64,000 bases of DNA from Eudromia elegans (taxonomy: Eukaryota > Chordata > Aves > Tinamiformes > Tinamidae), in the NCBI GenBank assembly GCA_003342815.1, contig PTEX01000231.1, positions 152,711-216,710 on the forward strand, given 5' to 3'. Numbering within the stretch: position 1 is the stretch's first letter; every line of letters begins with the position of its first letter. Below are positions 22,226-33,600 of this stretch, piece after piece. The notes under the pieces were generated by a model. It did not search any database. It was not told the origin of the DNA and saw only the letters and a list, made by a program, of their open reading frames with translations. The position numbers were made by a program, and so were the translations under genes.

Positions 22226-24205
22226 TCAACCTTCAAGTTGAAATACCCAAACTGCTTCAAGGCAGAATATATTTAATAAGAATCTCTGGCCCACGTACCT
22301 CTTATTTATAATGACCTGCAGAGATCTCTCATAGTTGAAGGTTCTGATGAATCTTTCTTCTTCCTGAGAGATCAAGAATATGAACAATTGCCTGGAAAAG
22401 AAAAGTAAAAATGAAGAATTAAAGGTCTGAGGATAATTCCCCCAAAAGCCAACAATTCCAACTACAAAAACCTTTGCATTTGAACTAAACCCTGAAGTAA
22501 ATCAAATAATAACATTGGTTCAGACTCCAATGTATTCTTCCTGCAGCAGCATGTGGCCTAAATAGTGAAATGATTGTCATTAAAAAGATGCTGTAAGCAC
22601 AGCACATGTATTTAAGTTGGGATGTTCATTTGGTTTACAGCTGTCCATGTCAGCTCATCTCCTCTCAGTAACACAGTAACTTACCCTACAACTCAGTTTC
22701 TGTTTCAAAACTGTTGCATGCTATTACTGTACCACATCAACAGTAAACAAACTAAATGATTAACACAGACAAAAAGCCTCTGAAGGGAACTAATTAGATC
22801 CATGCATTTATATAAGAGAGGATCTTCGGCTACAACAAAACACATGGTAAGTATACAATCAGTTCTTTTACATAGCTGAGTTATTAAACTTTTGAACACA
22901 TATACCAAGCCAAAATGATGATTAGGTAATCCACTTCCTGCCCATGGACCTCCTTCAGAAACTAAGAAATGTTCCCATACGAATATGAATTCCAATTGCA
23001 CCTCTGATTCAGAATGCTTCTAAGCTCAAAGAGATTGATGACTTTATATTGCCATCATGGACCTCTCCTCAGCATTTTGGAAGGCAAAGCATGTTTCTCA
23101 TGCCGCAACACAATGTTCAGCAGAACAAGCCCCATAAAGATGCATATTCACAGGACACAGAGCACAAAAACTGCTGCTAACCGAAAGACAAAAACTACTG
23201 CTAACTGAAAGAAGCACAAAGCATAAAAAAGTTGAAAGAAAACACGGAGACATGCACTAATATTAGAAAACTTCTGACAAGTTTAAACTAAGCCTTAGAA
23301 TGCTTATAAGCTATGTTTACCACCTGTAATCCAAGCTGGGCCAAAATCCATCATTTTTGTCTAACTATGTGTTTCTGGACACTTACATCTGATCTCTACA
23401 GGCTCCCAGGTCATGTCCAGGAGTGAGGACCATGGTTTCTGTAAAGTAAATAAAAAATTAAGGCATAATAAACTTCAAATTTTATTTAAAATCTCTCACT
23501 GAGCAATCTTTATTTGTATACATGAATGATAAATAATATATTTGAGGGGGGAAAACCCACTAGTTTTAAGCCATAAAAGTTTATGAGCTGGATCACATGA
23601 AGACTTTTGTTCTCTCCCTGGGACTGGAAATGTCTTTGTCACAAGAGAGCTTTCCGCAAGTGAAATTTTCACCCGTTGCACATCCTTCACTTCATTTTGC
23701 AGCACAGCTATGCTGTGGACCAGGGCAGCATCTCTGCATTCCTCTCATCTCCCGTGTCTAGTCCCAAAGTTGCTGTGCTCACCAGATAAGAGTGAGCATC
23801 TCCTTCTGCCGTGGGCAATTATTTGCACGGGAAGTCAGGAAAACGAGCCTAGGGAAAAAATGTAATGATTGGATGCAGGCCTGATGGCACATCAAAACAA
23901 TTCCTATGTGGCCATTTTTTTCATATTAAATTTATATTTTCATACAATCTGGCACATTTCACACCATCACTCAGTAATATATTTTGGAGGGGTAGGGTGG
24001 TAAAAAGCACATTTTATTACACATTTGTGTAAACAAAAGGCATAAAAGATAATGAACTGGATTGTACCTAAGTACTTCTGTTCTCCCACAGACAGAGTTC
24101 CTTTGAGGCTTTACCGTATCTCCTGTATTCAGGTTTCAACGAGAGGCTTTCCAAGCCCTGCAGGCTCACTCCCAAGGCAGTCTGGAGTGCCCAGGTTCTT
24201 CACCT
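22226..24205 (-). ncRNA. Candidate spliced transcript divergent from TUBE1 (hypothetical; possible 70-codon ORF)
   Basis: Three minus-strand segments have good splice signals on both sides. The first is 23783-23848 (acceptor ttttttccctag, donor gtgagc). The second is 23387-23438 (acceptor tttactttacag, donor gtaagt). The third starts at 22391 (acceptor cttttccag), with an optional donor gtacgt after 22299. A possible first-exon donor (ACAAG then gtgaag) lies near 24205, inside the region leaving the TUBE1 CpG island. From the ATG in AAACCATGG of the middle segment, a frame stays open across the junction for 70 codons, to a stop at 22226-22228 if the last segment is not spliced further. Mammalian FAM229B sits at this place and orientation, but I see no FAM229B-like peptide. 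It may be a lncRNA, a diverged gene, or chance signals. Confidence 0.27.
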
Positions 24206-24659
24206 TGTCCTCTGCCCTTCTCCAGCTGCTTTTTTAACACACCCATCATCTCCAGGGGCCCAAACAAGCAAGAGGGAACTGATTGCTGCTCTCAGGGCCC
24301 ACTTTCCCCCAAACCAAGTCCTTGGATTGGGAGCAGCAGCCATGACTCCCTGAACAGCCCAACGCTGCTCGCTCACAGGCCCCGCCGTGGCACGCGCCCC
24401 TTTGACCCTGCCTCCGCCTCGGGCCAGGCAGGCGCTCCCGCTGCGGACCCCCCGGTCCTGCCCCACAGATGGAATATTCCACTCGCGGCTGCGGACCACT
24501 CCAGCGGATGGGACGTTCCACCACGGCCAGGAGGGGGGGAAGAGGAGGCGGTGCGCCGCTGGGAGAGCCCGCCCGCCGCAACGGCCGTGCCCGCCGGGGG
24601 GGCGTGGCTTCCGCGCGCCGAGTTTGAACCGCGAGCAACGGCCGCCTGATGCGGCCGCC

Positions 24660-24684
24660 ATGACGCAGTCAGTGGTGGTGCAGG
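24660..24684 (+). CDS. TUBE1: TUBE1 coding exon 1 (start codon)
   Basis: It encodes MTQSVVVQ plus one base, and the donor is gtaagg. The GCCGCC ATG context is a strong initiation site. The intron to exon 2 is only 92 bases. Confidence 0.93.
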
Positions 24685-27600
24685 GTAAGGGGTGGGGGGG
24701 TGGCAGGGCAAAGTGGCGTCCCTTCTGCCCTGTTCCGCTCTCCCGGCGTCTGAGCCGTGTCTCTCTCCTGTTGCAGTGGGACAGTGCGGGAACCAGGTGG
24801 GCTGCCGCTTCTGGGACCTGGCGCTGCGTGAGCACGCGGCTGTTAACAAGGTAACGGCGCCGCTTCCCCCGGCGCCCAGGCCTTCCCTGGGGACGGAGAA
24901 GCTCGGTGGTGATTCGGTTAAAGCCGCCTCACTGTGTCCTAAGCTCCCCACCGAGTTTTGTGTAGTTTAGCTAATGAACCCCGATGTGGATTCCCTGTCT
25001 CAAGTCTCTTTGTCTGGAAGAGCCCTGGTGTGAGGCCCCGTGTGAAGGGAGAGGGCTGCTTAATGCACAGTCTTTGAATTGCATCATGGTGTCACTGGCC
25101 AAAAAGTGTTTGCCCAGGTGTGTTCCCACATTCTCCCTGTGTTTCCATGCCAACGTATGCCATGCAGTGAAGTCACACTGCTGGATAGCCAGGAGGGAGG
25201 GGAAAAAAAAATTACTCCTGCCATGACTGTAAACAAATTATTTCCTGTGAGATTGCAATGTGTAGACAAAACTAATGGTGAGCAGTTCTTTTAGTTGCTC
25301 TCAGAAAAGCAGTGCACAAAGCCCAAATGCATGTGGAGAGTTCCTTAGGTCCAGCATAGGAAAGAGCAGTGACTTCCAGACTCTGCTTCCATCAGCTCTC
25401 TGAGGCCATGGTGAACAGTCTATAAAACCATATCAGTGCTGAAGTGTGTAACTTGTTGGATGTCTTTCAGTTGTGGGGTGGAACAAAAAGTTTGAGCACG
25501 TCCTGTTAGCCCTTAGTTTGGGAATCACTGACACAATGTAAAATGTTTTTCTTTCCACAGAACTTCATGGTCATTGATACAACAGGTGTGAAACTGTCCC
25601 ACTATTTTACTGCTGATGAACCAAGTTAACTAAAAAGCAATGTTTTAATAATTGTATTGAGATCTGCAGTAAAATCCTGTATCTATAGATAGGAAAAGAA
25701 AATGCATTTGCTTAATATGCTGAAAGCTTAATTTCCTAATTAGCTCTTTAATCAATTTTTAATATCAAGTTGATGCTTCAATGAAGTGTTCTTTCTCTAG
25801 TGCTGACTAGAACTATTTGGACTGAATTTAAAGATTGGCCTTGTTTTGAGTGAGATTTAACAGGTAACCTCCAGAAGCTTCTATCTGTGAACAAGCACTG
25901 AGAATTTTTGATGTTACAAGTGTTCATCTTATATCATGTGGTTTGCTTCCAGAAGGGAATTTATGATGAAGCATTAAGCAGTTTCTTTAGAAATGTGGAT
26001 ACCAGGTAAGTTTTCTCAAGGGGCTCATTTTGAGTTGAACACAGTTTATCAACAGTTCTAGTACACAAGTTTAAGTTTTTTGGATGTTTGTTTCAGATTA
26101 TATTCAGTTTATGCTATAAAAGAAAAAAAAAAGGCGTTTGGTCTTCTTTTCAGAGTACTATCTATCCTGTTCTGCTTTAACTAGTTTGAATGTATTTGGT
26201 TTTCCTTCCTTCCATCCAAAAAAATATACATTCCAGATTTGATAGCTTTTGTAATTGCCAGTCTTGTTTAGATTGCAAGCTCTCTGGCTATGAGCTTAGC
26301 AGTATTTATTGGAGCATAATAAGAGGAACTATATAGAAGGCTGTCAGAAAAGGCCGTATTTTAAAGACCTATCAGTTTTAATTTTTTTTTTATCTGACTA
26401 GTTCATTACATAAGGCTAGCAGTTTTTATTGTTGTTGTTATCCTCTTTTCAGTACCTTTTTTTTCCTCAGCGTAGATAGAGTTTAGCCAGGCCAGAATAT
26501 CACATTCTGTGAGTGAAGGCACCAGAGTTGATTGTGAAAAACATATGTGATGGAATATAATGCATAGAAGTGTATATATATTTTTATATATATTATACAC
26601 ACACATATATATACACATATATATACATGTGTGTATAATGCTCCCTGCCCCCCAAGCCTCTGACTGGTTCAGTGTAACTATTCCAGGAAAAAGGGAAAAG
26701 AAAAACTTTGCCAGCAAAGCATCATTTTTGAAGTAATAAATATCAATGACAGAATAAGTCAGGCATATTATGCTACTGCAGTTGTACTACCTTCATGATC
26801 TGAACAGTAGCATAGTGCTGTGCTATCTCTACCAAAAATCCAATGATGCTGTTTGGTGCAGTGTGTTCCACTATATGATGCAGCCATCCCCTGTGCTAAG
26901 ATAAAAGATAATGCTTTTGGCAATGCTTGTAGACTTGCTACAGAGCAGGCTCGGTATCTAAAAGTAAGCCTTCAGTGCTTATCTTTTCAGCTTCCAGATA
27001 AAACGCCGCTTAGGATGTTTCTCACTGAAATTGGGTACTCTATTTGCTTCCTTTTAGGGCACTTTGAGTTACTAGCAATATTTTATTTTCAGTATGTCTC
27101 TGTTTATTTTGTAACAGTCTGCTGAATTGTAAAGGTTAAGGGCTGAATCTTGTTCTAGTATCCATTATCTTATTCCCTAGTATGGTTTTGATTTTTTTTT
27201 TTTCTTCTCCAGAAGCAGTGGAAATGGTCGTGATATTTCCAAAGGAAAAATCTGCTCTTTAAAAGCACGAGTAAGGCAACCTATAAAGGTCATTCCTTTA
27301 CATTGCATATTTATGCCTGACAGAGTAGAAATTTTCATAAGGTTCTTATTAATAAATTTTTCAAAAGATACATTGAAGGATAACTCTTGGTATAGTGGAG
27401 TAACACAGATTGCAGCTGTTTTTCCTGAATCATTCAAAGTATAATTTTAATAAAATGATAGTGAATATTGCAAGGAGTTTTTGAAATTTTTTAAGGGGAA
27501 GCCTCTTTAAGCTGCTTCTGTTTCTTAATTAAGAAACAACAAATCTTTAAACATTAAAATGCTTTAATTGCCTTTCTCCAAAATACTGAGGCAAGGTATT

Positions 27601-30600
27601 TTTAAAAATGTTTATAAAAAATGAAATATCTGCTATGCTATTTTACTAAATGACTTCTAGCAATGCAGCCAAGGCGAATTTTGCTAGCTGATGTCCTTTT
27701 TAACTGTAACTGCAGAACAAGACCCTCTGAACACAGTAGAAATAACATGTTTTATCTTATAAATAATTCAATTTTAAATTTCTTTGTGTGATTATTTCAA
27801 ATTGTGGCTGACTTACTGAATTTTAATCCTTTTCTCAAAGGCACTCTTGATTGATATGGAGGAGGGTGTAGTAAATGAAATTCTGCAGGGGCCATTGAGA
27901 GATGTGTTTGATAGCAAGCAGCTTATCACAGACGTTTCTGGATCAGGAAACAACTGGTGAGAGAAAATTTTTGCTAAATCTTTAGAAGGAATTTCTAGCA
28001 GCTAATTAAATGGCAGTTGAAATGAGAAATGATAACAACAGCCTTCTGGCTCATGTTGCAGCACTCCAGGTACAGTAGGATATTACCTTTAGAGTGACTC
28101 TAAACTTGAGGGTTACTCTTGGCTGGAGGAAGGTTTTGAAAACCTTTCTACAGAAGGATAATTTGCTAATATATCATTTTCTCTATTTTTCTTCTTTATT
28201 TTGAACTATTTTATTTAAAAAGCATAATATATATTTTTGTTCCTCTAACATTCACCTGCTCCCACTCTTCAGTCAAAGCTATAATCTAGTTTGGGGCAGT
28301 GCAATTAGTGCAGAAAAAGAAGAGAGTTATATGAACAAATATGTGTTTAATTTCTAAGCCTTACAGGTTCCAGTTCTGTGCATAAGCTACACTACTAAAA
28401 GGAGAAATCTAGGAAATAGGTGATTAACATAATGAATTCCAAATTTTCACTGAGACATTAATACATTTTTAATAATATTCAGTGTAGTACAGCCTCGAAA
28501 GCACATCACCAGCAAATACAGGAGAGGAAAATGCAGGAAATAAAGCATTCTATAGACACACCACCTAAAAGGAAAATATGTTGAAAATGTTTATTGTGTG
28601 TGTTGTTTTCCCCAATTGTGAGTAACAGCTGACTTTGCATAATACTCAAATTAAGATCAGTACACATGTTACATATGTCTTCATTGTTAAGGGATATATA
28701 ACTTCCATTCTATAGCAATTTTGAATATAATTTGATTATCCAATGTAGATGTATTTCTTTCTCAGGCAGAATACTAGGATAAGCTCCAAAACTGAACTTA
28801 GTGCTGTTTGCATTCTCTATGTTAAAATCACGTTTCCTGTGCCATGGTATAGTCACAGCTCTGCAGCTTTCTTAAATCGGGAGTTGCATCAGCTATGAGC
28901 TGTTAAGCAATAACACACAAAATCTTGAATGGAAGGAGCTGGAATCAAAAACTGAAAGGTGATTGTTGGGGACATTTCTAAGTACTTTTCTTACTTTCAG
29001 GGCTGTAGGTCACAAGCTATATGGCTGTCAATACCGAGAAAATATTGTGGAAAAGCTGAGGAAAACTGCAGAACATTGTGACTGTCTACAGTGCTTTTTT
29101 ATAATTCATTCTATGGGAGGTGGTAAGTATGATTAGTGTGAGTACACCTGCCATAAATGAAAAGAAAAACCTAGATATCAAGAGGATGGTCACTGTAATA
29201 ATCTAATGTAGATTATATAGAATACATGTAGAATACAGAATAAAAAGCTATTAACACAGTCTGGTTATGTTGTCTTGAAATTATTTTTTACTTGCTAAGG
29301 AACTGAGGAGCTATAATCATAAACTTGAGTAAGAACTGTCAAAACAAAGTACAATTTATATTATAAAACAAGACAGTGGATGGGAATGTTATGATGCTGA
29401 TCAAAAGAAAGGGCAGTGATCTTAGAACACTAGCATCATTGGCATAATCAAATTATTTTTAATTGTGATCAAAGAGTTTTCAGGAAGGATTTGAAGGAGG
29501 CTTCAGATGTTGTTTAACTTCCTTGTCTATCTGTCTTCTTCCCAACACAATCCTCTTGATTTTGATATAACTACTTTGCTAATAAATCTGAAGGGAAAAT
29601 GTTTTGCAGTGACAACTTTGTTATTACTATCTTGTCACTAAGCATTTCTCCTCAGAAACATGAATAAATTCAGTGTTTTGGCACCAAGCTTGTACTATCA
29701 GTGATTATCATGTGGACACTGCAAATAGCTCTAAACGTGACAGTTTGACCAAAGGCCTTTTTTATTGTTATCTATTTAACTTGAGAGACCTTGCAGATAC
29801 TCTTGATATTATTGTAGAAAACTGTTGTGTTCGTAGATGAAATTGTCAGCTGCTGAGATTGTTAGCTGTACAAGACAGAGAAGCTACAGTTTAATTCTCT
29901 GACTTAGTCTTGATAAGAAAAAGTGTGTGTTGGAGGCAAAGGATTATGATATTTTGACAAGAGAATGAGCAAACTTTCTAAAGAAACCCTAGTGGGAAAG
30001 TAAATTTACAGACATATTTGAGGAAGAGGTGGTTCAATACTTTTAAATATTGTCCTTCAAAATTCAAATAAATATTTTTAAAGTAACAAGTAAAAGACTG
30101 GATCAAGAAAAATTTTGGTTGGCCAGAGCTATGGCATTTTTAAGAAATGTTTGCAGAAGTGTTTGAGATTGTATATTTTTATCTTCTCTAGTATTAGAAA
30201 TACTTCTAACAGTTAAGTTTTTCCAAGGCAGAAATAATTTTCTGCCTAAATCTATGTCCCTGTACCCTCCACAATCTCCTGAATACTTTTTTTTTCATAT
30301 ATGTTATTGAAAAGTTGTGTTTCCAGGAACATAAGAAACCTTTTATCTTCTCTCATTCTGTCTTCTCATTTATAACTATTTTTAGGAACAGGATCTGGTC
30401 TTGGAACTTTTGTACTGAATTTGCTTGAAGACGAATTTCCAGAAGTATATAGATTTGTTACTTCAGTTTATCCCTCTGGTGAAGATGATGTTATTACTTC
30501 TCCATATAATAGTGTTCTGGCTATGAAGGAACTTAATGAGCATGCAGACTGTGTGCTACCAATAGAGAATGAGGTAAGAAATAATATTCTATTTCTGTCA

Positions 30601-33600
30601 TTATTTTTTTTAACCCACATATAGGATGTGTTTGTTTCTTCTGTGTATTGAATTTAGAATCAATTTTAAAAAGCGTCATTTCATTTCTTAAAAGGATAAT
30701 TGAACACCTAAGTAACTTGCAGGCTTTTGAAATTAATCTGGTTATCATTTAAAAATCACTCTTTTTCCATCTTCAAAACCAAAAGTCACTCCTCCATCCT
30801 CAAAAGTAGTCTTGGGGGATTCTTTTTCTTGTCTATTTGAAGATAAACAATGAAAGTCTCCTATATACAAGACAATCTTAAAAATCATTTTAGTTTTTAA
30901 TGTATGTGTGGTGTTAATACAATACTACAATAATCCACTCCAACTACACTTGACTTTCATAGTAAGGGACATGAGCATCATAGACATACCTGGGCACATG
31001 AACAGCTAGACTCCTGAATCCAGCTTTGACTCTTGAATTGCTTTTTGGTTATAAGAAAGTTAGAACAGGTGGAATATATTTAAAGAATATCTTTTTGCTT
31101 TCATGAGAGTTTGAAAATCTTTTTTAGAAGATAAGATTTTAGAATATTTGAAGAGAATTCAAATTTCTCTCCAAATTAAGCTATATATGCTTGTGACATG
31201 TAAGGAACAAACACTCAGAAATACCTTAAGTCAATTGGAATTAGTTATAAGTTAGACTTGACAGGTATTCTAGCACAATCCTTGAACTAGAATTTCTTTG
31301 TCTTAGTTTTCCTTTGATTTTTAAGATTATTTGAAATTAAAAATTGAGCTACTGAATTTGAAAGCTGTGTCCCTAAGACTTTTTTTATGATTTCTGGTTT
31401 TATCTTTCTCTCCAAGTCCTTATTTGATATAGTTAATAAAATTCAGCAGATGGTCAATTCTGGAAAGTTAGGATCAATTGTGAAGCAAAACAGCTTGGTA
31501 ACATCAAGTGCAAGCAGTACAAAAGCTGTACAACAGAAGCCATTTGATGCTATGAATAACATCATAGCCAACTTGCTGCTTAACTTAACAAGGTAAAGTT
31601 ACAGGTTATTTCTCTGTAAAAGTAATGTTATAATATTCAGGCCTGCATCATATCAAAGTTTTGATTATTTTCAATTTTATGTTAACTTCTTTTTAAGAGT
31701 TTAGCCTTCAAGTATAAGGAGATATTCAGATGTCAGTCATGTTGCTGTAGCTGTGATAGATCTTGTCTTCAGTTTTTAGACTGTCGGCAATGTGGAAGAC
31801 TAATATTGGATGGAGCCTGTGGAGATTAACTGTCTTGGCCAAGTATATTTTTTTAAATATATGTCATCAGACCATTCTAGTGCCTATATCGTCCACGTAT
31901 GGAAGGTATGAAACATACCTTCAGAGTATTGGCTTGCTTTTCTTAAACAGTTTGTCAGAAATATTTGAAGTCACATATTTTTATTATGCCTATTTATTAA
32001 GACTGGTTTCAAGGACTTGTTGTCCACATACTGAAAAATAATGCTAAAGGCTATGACAGAAAAAGTCATATTCTTGATGCTTAATTATTATATTATGAGA
32101 AATGCAAGGAAACGAGAAATGACAATGTTACCTCCACAGTGGGAAAAATCGGTGTTTATAGTTACAGCTTCACATTTCTTGAAATAATATGCTTGAACTC
32201 TGTTGCTTTACTATTTCATTTTTGGGAATAACTGAAAAATACACATTGTGTTTATATTTAAAAAGTGATTTACTTAAATAGTTTTAAAACAGTTCTGTTA
32301 TTTTTTCAGCTCTGCTAGGTTTGAGGGTTCGCTTAACATGGATCTTAATGAAATCAGCATGAATTTGGTTCCCTTTCCTCGACTTCATTACTTGGTTTCA
32401 AGCTTGACTCCTCTATATACTTTGGCTGATGTTAATGTACCTGCTAGAAGGTAGGAAGAAGAGGTTACTAGGAATTAGACAACTGTCTTTAGATTTTAAT
32501 TTTTCTACAGTTTTCATTAAAAAAATCATCCTTCAGCAAAACTAAGTGTTGAAAATCTGGAGTTTTGAAAGGGAGGAGATAATGAATTTTGAAAGGCTGC
32601 AAAATTCAAATTTGTCCTGCTGGTATTGAGAATGTTCTCTGTCCCATTTCTTTACGTATGGATTGTGTTCCCATCTCTTCACAAGCGCTTCTTATGACTT
32701 TCTGGAAACATTAGCACCTAAAATTGGGTTGTTCAGTTACATTGGCCCAGAGCACAGTGGATGGTATTCCAGAATGAGGTGGGAAGAGTAGTATGTTTGT
32801 GTCCTTTCTTTTGTGTTTTTTTTTTGGCAGATTGTTGGGAGATACAGTTTTGGGAGGGAAAATTGGGCTGATAGATGTAGGTAATTTGAAATAAATTTAA
32901 AAAAAAAAAAAAAAATGGCTTAAATGATAGATGCTAATGTGAATTGCTTGAGGAAATAAGATGAAGAATACAGTCTGCTGTGTCATCTTTTAAAATAGCC
33001 TTTCAGGATAAAATTTGAATAAGTGGACAAATATACAGGCTTTATTTTTCTAAATCACTGACCAAACTTAATGTAGTGATATGATTTATTGCTCCTTTTA
33101 GACAGTGAAGCAGAACAGGCAGATGATCAATTCTTTAAAGGTCAGCAGGACTTAAGTGTTTTCTTGTCAAATCCTCCACAAGCAGTGAGTTTGCCTGCTC
33201 AAATTGTCAGATAGCCAGACCTTCAGGTAGTTAAAACAACTTAAATATATATATTTTTAATGTAACCATTGACCTAATTTCATTACCAAAGGTCTCTATT
33301 TTAGTCCGCTATCTTCTCCAAGAAGGGTTCAACACTGGCTTGTATCACTAGAGAGAATGGAGAAATATGGTCTATTTATAACTTTATAACAAAAAACTAA
33401 TACCTCATATGCAGATATAAAAATGAAATCATTTTTCTGCCATTCACGATTTAAATGTACCTTTATTTTCAGAACTTTATGAAAGTTTTTATCTCTGAAA
33501 ATGAGAATTCTGAAGAACTTTTATAACCTGTCTTAATAAGGTAATCCTGCTTTTTCGTGACCTAGGTTGGATCAGATGTTTTCAGATGCGTTTAGTAGAG

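Larger units (their letters stand above)
24370..24920. promoter_or_regulatory. TUBE1: CpG-island promoter of TUBE1, probably bidirectional
   Basis: This is a dense CG-rich stretch in AT-rich surroundings, covering the TUBE1 start codon and first two exons. No TATA box is visible. It contains the palindrome GGAATATTCC (24471-24480), followed about 40 bases later by a related unit (GATGGGACGTTCCACC), and a CCAAT box on the minus strand (ATTGG at 24326-24330). CpG islands of this kind often drive divergent transcripts. Confidence 0.75.

Noticed and set aside
24200-24951. Long minus-strand frames (211, 192 and 130 codons) over the CpG island
   Set aside because: They are antisense to TUBE1 exons 1-2 in extreme GC content. 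Low-complexity Arg/Pro/Gly composition marks them as by-products.
25561-25585. Possible extra TUBE1 exon (acceptor ctttccacag, donor gtgtga)
   Set aside because: Its 25 bases would break the reading frame between exons 2 and 3, which join in frame without it and match the known protein.
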